Shown piece after piece: positions 1 through 6,885 of a stretch of 64,000 nt of DNA. Both the position numbers and the translations under genes were made by a program. The first letter of the stretch is position 1; each line of letters begins with the position of its first letter. Source of the DNA: Roseobacter sinensis (GTDB taxonomy: Bacteria > Pseudomonadota > Alphaproteobacteria > Rhodobacterales > Rhodobacteraceae); the NCBI RefSeq assembly GCF_025755255.1, contig NZ_JALIEB010000001.1, forward strand, positions 310,001 through 374,000, in the 5' to 3' direction. The notes under the pieces are model-generated. The model was given only the letters and a program-made list of their open reading frames with translations, made no database searches and had not been told where the DNA came from.

Positions 1-105
1 GAGCAGCATGAAAAACTCGCCATCCTCGATGGTGAAGCTCGACTCCTTCACCGCGACGAAATCGCCGAACTCCTTGCGCACGTTTTGGATCCGGATTTCA
101 GCCAT
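1..105 (-). CDS. ABC transporter ATP-binding subunit, N-terminal fragment (truncated by window edge)
   Basis: Only the first 35 codons are inside the window. They read MAEIRIQNVRKEFG and continue to GEFFMLL, the A-loop/beta-strand start of a UgpC/MsmX-type sugar ABC ATPase, ending just before Walker A. The ATG (103-105) lies inside the end of the upstream VOC gene (8-bp overlap), so translation is probably coupled. It is the last visible gene of the sugar ABC operon that begins at 4222 and should supply its ATPase. The rest of the protein cannot be judged from here. Confidence 0.85.
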   Translation of the reverse strand, partial: MAEIRIQNVRKEFGDFVAVKESSFTIEDGEFFMLL

Positions 106-469
106 CGAGATACTGCCCGATGCGCAAGAGATGTCCGTCCGGGTCTAGGATGTGCAGCTCTCGCATGCCCCACGGCCGGTCTGAAGGCCCATCCGCACGC
201 GGAAAGCCCTCGTCTGGGAGATCCATCTTAGCGATCATCTCGCCGACGGCGTTCACATCATCGGTGCGGATATAGACCGCGTGATCCGAGGTATCGGCCC
301 TGTGAGTGGGGTCGTGCGCGAAATGCAACTCGATCCGATCGTTCACAAAGATCAGATAACCGCCGAAGTCCTCCCAGCGGCCTTGCAGATCGAAGCCCAG
401 CTTTTCGTAAAAGGCCACGGTCCGGTCCATGTCAGCGCACGGCAGGATGGCGCAGGTCGACAGCAGCAT
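98..469 (-). CDS. VOC (glyoxalase/bleomycin-resistance) family protein
   Basis: 123 aa. The N-terminus (MLLSTCAILPCADMDRTVAF) followed by YEKLGFDLQGRW, and the C-terminal REL-HILDPDGHLLRIGQ, are typical of the beta-alpha-beta-beta-beta VOC fold (glyoxalase I, fosfomycin/bleomycin resistance, dioxygenases). Longer in-frame starts exist upstream but would overlap the preceding gene heavily; the chosen ATG (467-469) makes an ATGA overlap with that gene's stop. A lone VOC domain gives no substrate. Its coupling to a sugar ABC importer suggests a role with the imported compound or a binding/modifying role, but this is inference only. Confidence 0.8.
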   Translation of the reverse strand: MLLSTCAILPCADMDRTVAFYEKLGFDLQGRWEDFGGYLIFVNDRIELHFAHDPTHRADTSDHAVYIRTDDVNAVGEMIAKMDLPDEGFPRADGPSDRPWGMRELHILDPDGHLLRIGQYLDG

Positions 470-663
470 CAGGTGTCCTCCGGGAAATGGCTGACGATGA
501 TGAACATCACCGTGCCGATCAGGGTTGTGATGAAGGAATAGGTGAAGGCCCACATCACGAAGGGTTGCATCAGCATGAAGACACCCACGGCGATGATGAT
601 TGTTGCCAGCATCTCCCAAGGACCGCGGCGCAGACGGAGAAGGCCCGAGATGAAATTGCTCAT
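469..663 (-). CDS. Small two-helix membrane protein in the sugar ABC operon
   Basis: 64 aa, starting MSNFISGLLRLRRGPWEM. The sequence from about residue 19 to 59 contains two hydrophobic segments (LATIIIAVGVFMLM and SFITTLIGTVMFIIV) separated by an aromatic turn, then a short polar tail (SHFPEDT). Both ends are coupled: its ATG overlaps the TGA of the upstream permease and its TGA overlaps the ATG of the VOC gene. I do not recognise the family. The conserved-looking coupling suggests a small accessory subunit of the permease complex, perhaps comparable in position to the small membrane proteins of rhizobial glycerol ABC operons, but that comparison is not proven. Confidence 0.72.
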   Translation of the reverse strand: MSNFISGLLRLRRGPWEMLATIIIAVGVFMLMQPFVMWAFTYSFITTLIGTVMFIIVSHFPEDT

Positions 664-1598
664 TTCCGTACGGCTCCGAATGTTATGCCGCGCAGCAAGT
701 GCTTGCGCAGTGCCACGGTGAAGATCATCACCGGCAGCAGGAAGATGGTGGCGCCTGCAGCGACGGCGGGCCAGTCGAGGCCACCCACGCCGATGATCGT
801 CGGGATGAAGGGCGGGGCGGTTTGGGCGGTGCCGGAGGTCAGCAGCACCGCAAAGGCGTATTCGTTCCACGCAAAGATCAGGCAGAAGATCGCGGTGGAG
901 GCGATGCCCGTGGCGGCCTGGGGCAGCACGACCTTGTAGAAGGCCTGGAACCGGGTGTAGCCGTCGATGAGGGCGGCTTCCTCGTATTCGGTGGGGATCC
1001 CGTCGATGAAGCTTTTCAGCAGCCAGACCGCGAGGCTGATGTTCACCGCCGTGTAGAGCAGGATCATGCCCAGATGCGTATCGCTGAGACCCAGCTCGCG
1101 GTACATCAGAAAGATCGGGATGGCCACGGCGATGGGAGGCATCATCCGTGTCGAGAGGATGAAGAACAGCAGGTCATCGGCCAAGGGGATGCGGAAGCGG
1201 CTGAAGGCATAGGCCGCAAGCGTGCCCAGAAAGACGCTGAGAAAGGTTGAGCCGAAGCCGATAATCACGGAGTTGAGGAACCGCTCGCCGAATTTCGAGG
1301 GGCCGGCGATGACCATGTCGTATTGGCGCACGATTTCCTCGTACCAGGTCTGCGGCGGGTTGGCGGCAAGGAACTCATCCGTTTGCCGCGTGCGCGTGGT
1401 GAAGAGGTTCACATAACCCTCGAGCGTCGGATCGAAGATCACCTTCGGCGGATAGCTAATGGCATCCGCGGGCGATTTGAACCCGGTGAGCATGATCCAG
1501 GCGAGCGGGACCATGGTGATCAGCGCGTAGAGGATCACCAGGCTGCCGGCAAACCATTTGGATCGTGCGCTTGGCTCGGTGACGGAGAAGCTGCTCAT
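660..1598 (-). CDS. Sugar ABC transporter permease (MalG-type)
   Basis: 312 aa inner-membrane permease. The first transmembrane helix starts near residue 15 (WFAGSLVILYALITMVPLAWI), followed by a large periplasmic loop and the MalF/G-type cytoplasmic EAA loop (EYEEAALIDG). It ends with a C-terminal helix and a basic tail. The EAA loop contacts the ATPase, whose start is seen at 105. The start ATG (1596-1598) lies inside the 3' end of the preceding 60-codon ORF, and the stop overlaps the next small gene's ATG. With the permease at 1777-2724 it forms the heterodimeric membrane channel of a CUT1-type importer. Confidence 0.9.
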   Translation of the reverse strand: MSSFSVTEPSARSKWFAGSLVILYALITMVPLAWIMLTGFKSPADAISYPPKVIFDPTLEGYVNLFTTRTRQTDEFLAANPPQTWYEEIVRQYDMVIAGPSKFGERFLNSVIIGFGSTFLSVFLGTLAAYAFSRFRIPLADDLLFFILSTRMMPPIAVAIPIFLMYRELGLSDTHLGMILLYTAVNISLAVWLLKSFIDGIPTEYEEAALIDGYTRFQAFYKVVLPQAATGIASTAIFCLIFAWNEYAFAVLLTSGTAQTAPPFIPTIIGVGGLDWPAVAAGATIFLLPVMIFTVALRKHLLRGITFGAVRK

Positions 1599-1777
1599 GT
1601 CGGGCTCTCCGACGGGTCGGATGGTTCTTCGATGCGCATGCTTTCGATGCGGGCCGGGGCCGCGTCTGTGTTCGCGTGCTCGGCCAGCGCCGCGAAGGCC
1701 AGCGCCAGCGGTGTCAGCGGCGCCGCCCAACTGGAGAGATGCGCGTCTTTCGGCAGGCGGATGTCACAGAAGGCCAT
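1595..1777 (-). CDS. Hypothetical 60-aa protein between the two permease genes
   Basis: Begins MAFCDIRLPKDAHLSSWAAP, then one weakly hydrophobic alanine/leucine-rich stretch (LTPLALAFAALAEHA) and an acidic, proline-containing tail (EEPSDPSESPT). No signal peptide or known domain is evident. Its ATG overlaps the upstream permease stop (ATGA at 1777) and its end overlaps the downstream permease start by four bases, so a ribosome would have to read it to couple the two permeases. It could be a genuine subunit-like micro-protein or mainly a translational bridge. Low confidence on function, moderate on being translated. Confidence 0.55.
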   Translation of the reverse strand: MAFCDIRLPKDAHLSSWAAPLTPLALAFAALAEHANTDAAPARIESMRIEEPSDPSESPT

Positions 1778-2724
1778 CAGCGTTCCTTCACCTTGTTGAG
1801 TGCTTTCACGTAGATCGAGGCAAGCCCGAAGACGGTCACGAAGAGGATGATCGCATAGGCACTTGCGTAGCCGGTGCGCCATTTCTCGAAGGCCTCGCGC
1901 TTGAGGTTGATCGAGGTGAGCTCGGTGGTGGAGCCGGGGCCGCCGCCGGTGAGCTGCACGACGAGGTCGAACATCTTGAAGTTCTCGATGCCCCGAAACA
2001 GCACGGCAAGCATCAGGAAGGGCATCACCATGGGCACGGTGATCGTCCAGAACTGCCGCCATTTCGAGGCGCGGTCGATCTCGGCGGCTTCATAGATATA
2101 GTCAGGTATCGAGCGCAGCCCGGCGAGGCAGATCAACATCACGAACGGCGTCCACATCCAGGTGTCGACGATCACGATGGACCAGGGCGCCAGGTTCACC
2201 TGCCCCAGCATCTCGAAGCTGGAGGGGTCGCGCCCGGTGAAGAAGGCGACGATGTAGTTGAAGAGCCCGATCTGCGGCTGATACAGGAACTTCCAGAAAT
2301 TCCCGACCACCGCCGGAGATAGCATCATCGGCAGCACGATAATCGTCGTCCAGAGATCGTTGCCCTTGAACTTCTTGTTGATGAGATAGGCGAGGGTAAA
2401 GCCGATCAGCACCTGCAGCAGGATCGTCCAGAAGAGGAAATGCGCGGTGGCCTGCATGTTGAGCCAGATGTCGGAATCGGTGAGGATGCGCTCGTAATTG
2501 CGCAGGCCCACGTAATCAACCTCGCGGTTGGGCCGGTTGGCGCGGTAGTTGGTGAAGCTGAGGTTGATCGTCCAGATCAGCGGAAAGATGTTGATCGCCA
2601 GCAGCAGGAAGATCGTGGGCCCCACGAAGATCCAGGCGATCGCCCGGTCGCTGAGCCCGCGGATCTTGCGCGCCACAGTGGGCGGTGTGGCCTCAGCGGC
2701 GCGGGTCATCGGAGCTTGGGTCAT
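1777..2724 (-). CDS. Sugar ABC transporter permease (MalF-type)
   Basis: 315 aa from the ATG at 2722-2724, chosen because GGGAAAG sits at proper spacing upstream; an in-frame ATG at 2757 lacks a good ribosome site. After a polar N-terminus, helix one is AWIFVGPTIFLLLAI. The EAA-type motif is present (EAAEIDRASKWRQF), and about six transmembrane segments are visible. It pairs with the permease at 660-1598. Binding-protein-dependent transport family (BPD_transp_1), CUT1 subfamily by size and by the neighbouring binding protein. The sugar is not identifiable from sequence. Confidence 0.9.
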   Translation of the reverse strand: MTQAPMTRAAEATPPTVARKIRGLSDRAIAWIFVGPTIFLLLAINIFPLIWTINLSFTNYRANRPNREVDYVGLRNYERILTDSDIWLNMQATAHFLFWTILLQVLIGFTLAYLINKKFKGNDLWTTIIVLPMMLSPAVVGNFWKFLYQPQIGLFNYIVAFFTGRDPSSFEMLGQVNLAPWSIVIVDTWMWTPFVMLICLAGLRSIPDYIYEAAEIDRASKWRQFWTITVPMVMPFLMLAVLFRGIENFKMFDLVVQLTGGGPGSTTELTSINLKREAFEKWRTGYASAYAIILFVTVFGLASIYVKALNKVKER

Positions 2725-2862
2725 CTGGCACAACTTTCCCGTCACGGGGCGACCCAAGGGGCCAACCCCGCGGTGTGGACAGGCAGGTCGGGCGGGCTTT
2801 CAGGCCGCCCTTGCCGGGGGATCGGAAGGGCGGGGCAGACCCGCCGCTCCCGGGTTCAGGAG

Positions 2863-2904
2863 ACCCCGGATCAAGTCCGGGGTGCGATTGCGCATGCGGC
2901 AATC
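2863..2904. repeat. REP-like palindrome pair between binding-protein and permease genes
   Basis: Two adjacent inverted repeats: ACCCCGGA-tcaag-TCCGGGGT (2863-2883) and GATTGC-gcatgcg-GCAATC (2886-2904). The first has the shape of the repeated extragenic palindrome frequent in alphaproteobacterial intergenic DNA. It lies directly after the abundant-protein gene (binding protein) and before its permeases, where such hairpins often stabilise the upstream mRNA segment and lower downstream expression. The second repeat runs to the binding-protein stop codon. Confidence 0.6.
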
Positions 2905-4222
2905 ACAGCTTGCCTTCATCTTCGAAGGTCTCGGTCCAATCCTCGATCAGCTTGTCGAGCGCTTCCTTCGCGGTGCCCTGATCGGCCACCACATAGTCAT
3001 GGATGCGCTTCTGCATGGCCAGCAGCAGTTCGGCATAGGCCGGCTCCTGCCAGAAGTCCTGCACATCGTTCATGGCCTCAAGAAAGTCCCCGGCAAAGGG
3101 CGCGCTGTCGACGAAATCGGGGCTTTCGAGCACCGCCTTATGCGCGGAATAGCCGCCCAGATCCCACCACTTCTGCTGGACGTCGGGCTGCGCGAACCAT
3201 TTGATGTATTCAAGCGCCGCGTCCTGCTTGTCGGAGTAGGCGACAACTGAAATCCCCTGACCGCCGAGCGTGGAGCCCGCCTGGTTCTGCGGCGGGTTCA
3301 CGAAGAAGTCGATCTTGTCGCCGCCGGTATTGGGATCCGCGTAGAGGCCCGGGAAGAAGGCAAACCAGTTCATCGCCATCGCCACCTGCCCGGATTTGAA
3401 GGCATCAAGGCTCTCGCCCATGTAGGAGTTGGTGTAACCCGGCGGTGTCGCGGTCTCGTAGAATTCCTTGTAGAATTCCAGCGCCTCGACGGCCTCGGGC
3501 GAATTCACAGCCCCTTCCATGTCGTAGGAACCCGGAGTGTTCTCATATTTGAAACCCCAAGGGTAAAGCGCGCCGGTCACACCCATGGTAATGCCTTCCG
3601 AGCCGCGCTCGGTGAAGATGGCGGCGCCATAGACGGTCTGGCCGTCGATCTCGCGCTCCTGGAAGAACTGCGCGATCTCAAGCAGCTCTTTCTGCGTCTG
3701 GGGCTCGCCCAACTCACGGCCGGTGGCTTCCTGGAAGGCGGCGCGGATGTCTTCCCGCTCGAACCAGTCCTTGCGGTAGAACCAGCCGTTAGCGTCGCCC
3801 ATGGCGGGCAGCGCGTAGTAGTTCGGCGTGCCCTTGGGCCAGGTGGAATAGGCATAGACGGTTGCATCGGCGAAGTCGTCCATCGAGATGCCTTCGGCGT
3901 CGAAGAAGTCATTCAGCTTCACGTAGTGGCCGTTCTCGGCGCCGCCGCCGATCCACTGGCTGTCACCGATCAGCAGATCGCAAAGATTGCCGCCCGAGTT
4001 GAGCTCGTTCAGCATCCGGTCGGCGAAGTTGGGCCAGGGGATGAACTCGAAGTTCATCGTGTGGCCGGATTGTTCCTCGAACTCCTTGCTGAGTTCCACG
4101 AGCGCGTTGGCCGGATCCCAGGCCGCCCAGCAGAGTGTGAGGTCTTCGGCCTGCGCAGATGCGCCAAAGCCTGCCACTGCAAGGCTGAGTGCACTGACGG
4201 CCGTCAGTTTCGAATATGTCAT
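2903..4222 (-). CDS. Sugar ABC transporter substrate-binding protein
   Basis: 439 aa periplasmic solute-binding protein (family 1, MalE-like). The start MTYSKLTAVSALSLAVAG is a signal peptide with a probable cut after ASAQA-E. The mature protein begins EDLTLCWAAWDPANALVEL and carries the usual bilobal pattern, with a conserved region AMNWFAFFPGLYAD and C-terminal helices. A strong ribosome site (GGGAGG) precedes the ATG at 4220-4222; longer in-frame starts would run into the operator region and are rejected. It is the first gene of the operon and is expressed from the promoter/operator region at 4292-4338. The ligand is unknown. Confidence 0.92.
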   Translation of the reverse strand: MTYSKLTAVSALSLAVAGFGASAQAEDLTLCWAAWDPANALVELSKEFEEQSGHTMNFEFIPWPNFADRMLNELNSGGNLCDLLIGDSQWIGGGAENGHYVKLNDFFDAEGISMDDFADATVYAYSTWPKGTPNYYALPAMGDANGWFYRKDWFEREDIRAAFQEATGRELGEPQTQKELLEIAQFFQEREIDGQTVYGAAIFTERGSEGITMGVTGALYPWGFKYENTPGSYDMEGAVNSPEAVEALEFYKEFYETATPPGYTNSYMGESLDAFKSGQVAMAMNWFAFFPGLYADPNTGGDKIDFFVNPPQNQAGSTLGGQGISVVAYSDKQDAALEYIKWFAQPDVQQKWWDLGGYSAHKAVLESPDFVDSAPFAGDFLEAMNDVQDFWQEPAYAELLLAMQKRIHDYVVADQGTAKEALDKLIEDWTETFEDEGKL

Positions 4223-4291
4223 GTGGTACCTCCCTAACGGTCCTGTCCGCTCGGTCCCCGCCGAGTCGGTTCCGGACCTCTTCACGCTAAA

Positions 4292-4307
4292 TGAGGAACG
4301 TACCTCA
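4292..4307. promoter_or_regulatory. Operator 1 of sugar ABC operon (16-bp palindrome)
   Basis: TGAGGAACGTACCTCA, a near-perfect palindrome with a central CG. It lies just downstream of the proposed -10 element, so a bound repressor would cover the transcription start. A second copy sits 30 bp away, centre to centre, at 4322. Even-length palindromes with central CG are usual for LacI-family sugar regulators, but no regulator gene is visible in the window. Confidence 0.6.
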
Positions 4308-4309
4308 TG

Positions 4310-4338
4310 TCGATACATTTCTGAGGGGCGTACCTCAA
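4310..4338 (-). promoter_or_regulatory. Predicted promoter of the sugar ABC operon
   Basis: On the minus strand, TTGAGG (4338-4333) and TATCGA (4315-4310) are separated by exactly 17 bp, a plausible housekeeping-sigma -35/-10 pair. The predicted start is near 4303, giving a leader of about 80 nt before the binding-protein ATG. The -35 lies inside operator 2 and the start inside operator 1, which supports repression. Elements were chosen by eye. Confidence 0.45.
4322..4337. promoter_or_regulatory. Operator 2 of sugar ABC operon (16-bp palindrome)
   Basis: TGAGGGGCGTACCTCA, second copy of the palindrome at 4292, sharing TGAGG, CG and TACCTCA. The 30-bp centre spacing equals about three helical turns, so two dimers would lie on the same face. 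It overlaps the proposed -35 element of the operon promoter. Confidence 0.6.
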
Positions 4339-4497
4339 AAAGAACTCAAGTCTCTGATAAATGTGGATATTAACTTTGACGACGCGTGTGTCGGGATGCA
4401 GATCCGAACCCAAGAACACGCGCGGTCTAGCAAAATCACAGACTGCTTCCGAAGGGCTGGCCGGTGCAGAACACACTCTTGGAATCGCTCGCTGAAA

Positions 4498-4920
4498 TCA
4501 GTCGGCGTCGCGCACCGGACCGCGCAGCGCCTTCACCTCTCCGCGGACTTTCTTTGCCTTCAGACGACGTTTTTTCGACCCCAGAGTCGGCCTGGTGGCG
4601 ATGCGCCGTTTCGGGGCGACCAACGCCTTTCGGATCAACGCGACGAGCCGGTCGCGTGCGATGTCGCGGTTCCGGGCTTGGCTGCGGGTCTCGTCGCATT
4701 GGATCACCAGCGCGCCTTCGCCGGTCCAGCGGCGCCCGGCGAGCCGTTTCAGCCGCGTCTTCACCGGCCCGGGCAGCGAGGGCGAGCGCGCCGCTTCGAA
4801 GCGCAGCTCCACTGCCGTCGCAACCTTGTTCACATTCTGCCCACCGGGACCCGAAGACCGTATGAAGTTCTCGGTCAGCTCCCAGTCCTGGATTTCGATC
4901 TGATCGTTGATCCGCAGCAT
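4498..4920 (-). CDS. arfB: Alternative ribosome-rescue factor B (peptidyl-tRNA hydrolase ArfB)
   Basis: 140 aa, the usual ArfB/YaeJ length. The RF1-like domain carries SSGPGGQNVNK with the catalytic GGQ at residues 26-28, which hydrolyses peptidyl-tRNA on ribosomes stalled without a stop codon. The C-terminus is a long basic tail (RPTLGSKKRRLKAKK) that in ArfB enters the empty mRNA channel. There are no codon-recognition domains, which separates it from RF1/RF2. It lies downstream of the minus-strand RNA and terminator at 4951-5140 and is probably separately transcribed. Confidence 0.92.
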   Translation of the reverse strand: MLRINDQIEIQDWELTENFIRSSGPGGQNVNKVATAVELRFEAARSPSLPGPVKTRLKRLAGRRWTGEGALVIQCDETRSQARNRDIARDRLVALIRKALVAPKRRIATRPTLGSKKRRLKAKKVRGEVKALRGPVRDAD

Positions 4921-4950
4921 CCTTGCCTTCTGCCACGAAATCCGCCCACG

Positions 4951-4979
4951 AAAAAGGGCCGCACGACGTGGTGCGGCCC
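4951..4979 (-). terminator. Intrinsic terminator ending the minus-strand small transcript
   Basis: Read on the minus strand: a 9-bp perfect stem GGGCCGCAC / GTGCGGCCC (4979-4971 with 4964-4956), a six-base loop, then TTTTT (4955-4951). There is no U-run in the plus direction, so it serves a leftward transcript. It lies just before arfB and after the structured region at 4985-5123, and so defines the 3' end of that RNA. Confidence 0.75.
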
Positions 4980-5051
4980 AATCGAATGGTTTCAGGAGGG
5001 GGATCGGTTAGACCGATGTCCACTCAGGAGTTCTGCCCGTCAAGGGCTGCC

Positions 5052-5108
5052 TCAGCAGGCGACCTCCAAAGCTGTTCCGACACCTCGCTCCAATACCGTT
5101 CTCGACAC
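5052..5108 (-). CDS. Possible 18-aa leader peptide with extreme Shine-Dalgarno
   Basis: GTG start at 5108-5106, TGA at 5054-5052, reading VSRTVLERGVGTALEVAC. AAAGGAGGTGATCC lies directly upstream, with AGGAGG seven bases from the start: about as strong as a ribosome site can be. The stop codon falls in the loop of a small hairpin, and a downstream CCTCCT could mask the ribosome site. There is no run of one amino acid, so it is not an obvious attenuation peptide. It may be a real micro-ORF or merely a by-product of a ribosome-binding RNA. Confidence 0.35.
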   Translation of the reverse strand: MSRTVLERGVGTALEVAC

Positions 5109-5256
5109 TGGATCACCTCCTTTACCTATCTGTTGACATTGCAAGAATCGTCGCACAGGTTTTGGAAATCGCCAAGCGTTTTTTCGTTAACGGCGCAGCC
5201 CCGCCGGCCTGTCTCTGGCACGTCCATCCTTCATTGTTGCAAAAATAAGCACGCTC

Positions 5257-5877
5257 CTAGGCAGCAGGTGCGAGCCGTGCGGTGATCACGCGGAACGGGA
5301 TCAGCGCAATCAGCGCCAAAGAGAGCTTCACCATCCAGTCCGCCACCGCGAGCGATACCCACAGCGGGGCAGCCGGCCCGAGGCCAAGGATCGGCAGCAC
5401 CTCGCCGGCCCAACTCACGTCATTGGCGGGCTCGAGGAAGGTCAGGCTGGCCGAGAAGGCGATGGTGAAGAATAGCGCCGTGTCCACCGTGCTGCCGATC
5501 AACGTCGAGGCCAGTGGGGCACGCCACCACCGCCCGTCGCGCAGCGCGGAAAAGATCGCCACATCGAGAAGCTGTGCCGTCAGAAAGGCAAGGCCCGAGC
5601 CGATCGCGATGCGCAGTGTCACCAGCGGGCCGAATTCACCCATGATCTGCGTGCCGATGAGCGAGCAGGCAACGCCGACCAAGAAGCCAACAAAGACCAC
5701 GCGCCGCGCCGGACCGGCGCCGTAGACGCGGTTCATCACATCCGTGACCAGAAAGGCCAGCGGATAAGTGAAGGCCCCCCAGGTCAGCCATTGGCCGAAG
5801 AGAAACTGAACGAGAATGTTCGAGGCCACAACAATGGTGGCCATGGCAAGAATGCCGGGAAGGTGAGCGCGTGTCAT
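5257..5877 (-). CDS. VUT family (queuosine-precursor type) membrane transporter
   Basis: 206 aa with about six hydrophobic segments. It begins MTRAHLPGILAMATIVVASN, and the following FGQWLTWGAFTYPLAFLVTDVMNRVYG is the hallmark region of the Vut_1/YhhQ family. YhhQ-type members import queuosine precursors (preQ0/preQ1). The ATG at 5875-5877 is chosen over an upstream ATG because family members start about ten residues before the first helix. No preQ1 riboswitch-like element was recognised in the short upstream spacer. Confidence 0.85.
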   Translation of the reverse strand: MTRAHLPGILAMATIVVASNILVQFLFGQWLTWGAFTYPLAFLVTDVMNRVYGAGPARRVVFVGFLVGVACSLIGTQIMGEFGPLVTLRIAIGSGLAFLTAQLLDVAIFSALRDGRWWRAPLASTLIGSTVDTALFFTIAFSASLTFLEPANDVSWAGEVLPILGLGPAAPLWVSLAVADWMVKLSLALIALIPFRVITARLAPAA

Positions 5878-5967
5878 GTGATCAATCCGTTTTGGCAAGG
5901 GTGCGGCACTTGGTCGGACCAACCGGCCGACGCGCGGTCTTTAGGCGGTTGCGCGGCGGCGCGCAAG

Positions 5968-6885
5968 TCAATCCGTCAGCACGTATTCGATGATCTCGGT
6001 TCGCAGAACCGGCAGGAAGTTGTCATCGGAGACCATCGTCAGGTGGATCTGGCCGCTGTCGTCAGCCCACACCGAGAGGCCCTCAAGGTTGCCATGCCGC
6101 CTTTGCGGGGTTTCCAGCAAGGTCTCGATGTCCCGCAGCGCGGTGTCGGTGACCGTCATGGCGCGCACGCGGTTGCGAAACCCCAGCCAGTGGAACTCTC
6201 GTTCCAGCAGGTAGAGCCGACCGTCGGGACCGAAATCCGCGCCTACCGGACGGTATGCGCCATCAAGCGGCAGGGTGAAGGGCTGTTGCCATTTCCCCTG
6301 CGGATGGCGGCGGTAGACCAACGCTTCATAGGCGCCGCGCAGCACGCCTTCGGGCACGGTAAAGAGTGTTCCCGCCGCATCCACCGCCACGGCTTCAAGC
6401 CCGATGTTGGAGCCAAGCGCCCGCCAGGCGCGGGTGTAGGACGGCCATGTGGCATGGCTCTCCCAGGTGTCATAGCGCAAGATGCGCTGCGCGCCTTCGA
6501 AGGAGACGAAGAGCCGTCCGTCCGCATCGAGTGCCAAGCCTTCGGCGTCATCATGCGGGTAGCGTTCGACCTTCCCGTTCTTGTCGACAAGGCGCTGCTG
6601 CGCCTCCAGCGTCGCGCCGGTGATCTTGCCCCCGGTGCGATGCAGCCTACCGCGCACCAGATGGGCCCGATCGGTGACCGCAAAGAACCCCTCGCCGTCG
6701 GGTGTGACCTCAAAACCGGAAAAACCGCCGAACCACGCCGCATCGTGCTGCCAGCGATAGGTCGAGACATGCTGAGCAGGCTGGTCGGCGGGCGGCATGG
6801 CGAGCGGCGCCGGCATCGGGAAGAGGTAGAAGAGCAGCGCGGTGGCCAGCAGGCCAAGACCGGCTACTGCAAGACGGTAGCGCAT
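5968..6885 (-). CDS. Esterase-like activity of phytase family protein
   Basis: 305 aa. The N-terminal hydrophobic stretch (VAGLGLLATALLFYLF) acts as signal or membrane anchor, placing the rest outside the inner membrane. The mature part has FGGFSGFEVTPDGEGFFAVTDRAHL and DDAEGLALDADGRLFVSFEG, typical of the Esterase_phytase beta-propeller family (PF13449-like), and GNLEGLSVWADDSG near the C-terminus. Substrate unknown. Its start lies 22 bp inside the end of mepA, so the two are co-transcribed and translationally linked. Conceivably both act in the periplasm, but a shared pathway is not shown. Confidence 0.8.
   Translation of the reverse strand: MRYRLAVAGLGLLATALLFYLFPMPAPLAMPPADQPAQHVSTYRWQHDAAWFGGFSGFEVTPDGEGFFAVTDRAHLVRGRLHRTGGKITGATLEAQQRLVDKNGKVERYPHDDAEGLALDADGRLFVSFEGAQRILRYDTWESHATWPSYTRAWRALGSNIGLEAVAVDAAGTLFTVPEGVLRGAYEALVYRRHPQGKWQQPFTLPLDGAYRPVGADFGPDGRLYLLEREFHWLGFRNRVRAMTVTDTALRDIETLLETPQRRHGNLEGLSVWADDSGQIHLTMVSDDNFLPVLRTEIIEYVLTD

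Larger units (their letters stand above)
4951..5140 (-). ncRNA. Candidate structured RNA with SD/16S complement and internal anti-SD
   Basis: This stretch of over 300 bp without a normal gene (4921-5256) holds a probable leftward transcript of about 190 nt. Visible elements in order: a 16-nt perfect reverse complement of the 16S rRNA 3' end (5123-5108), an 18-codon ORF, small hairpins (5055-5058 with 5047-5050; GCCC-GTCAA-GGGC 5035-5047; ATCGGT-tag-ACCGAT 5003-5017), a CCTCCT stretch (4999-4994) able to pair with the Shine-Dalgarno, and the terminator at 4951-4979. A weak promoter pair, TTGGCG (5175-5170) and GACGAT (5152-5147) with 17-bp spacing, could start it near 5140. Its class is not recognised. 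Confidence 0.5.

Noticed and set aside
2693-2902. 69-codon minus-strand frame containing HPGLDPGS
   Set aside because: This is the usual false translation of an alphaproteobacterial repeated palindrome, not a gene.
5108-5123. Remnant of a 16S rRNA gene
   Set aside because: Only the last 16 bases of 16S match; the flanks do not. A strong Shine-Dalgarno on the minus strand explains it better.
5133-5138. Perfect TTGACA -35 box on the plus strand
   Set aside because: No acceptable -10 sequence at 16-19 bp and no plus-strand gene or RNA follows.
5878-5967. preQ1 riboswitch before the queuosine-type transporter
   Set aside because: Short spacer without the A-rich tail and hairpin pattern of known preQ1 classes.
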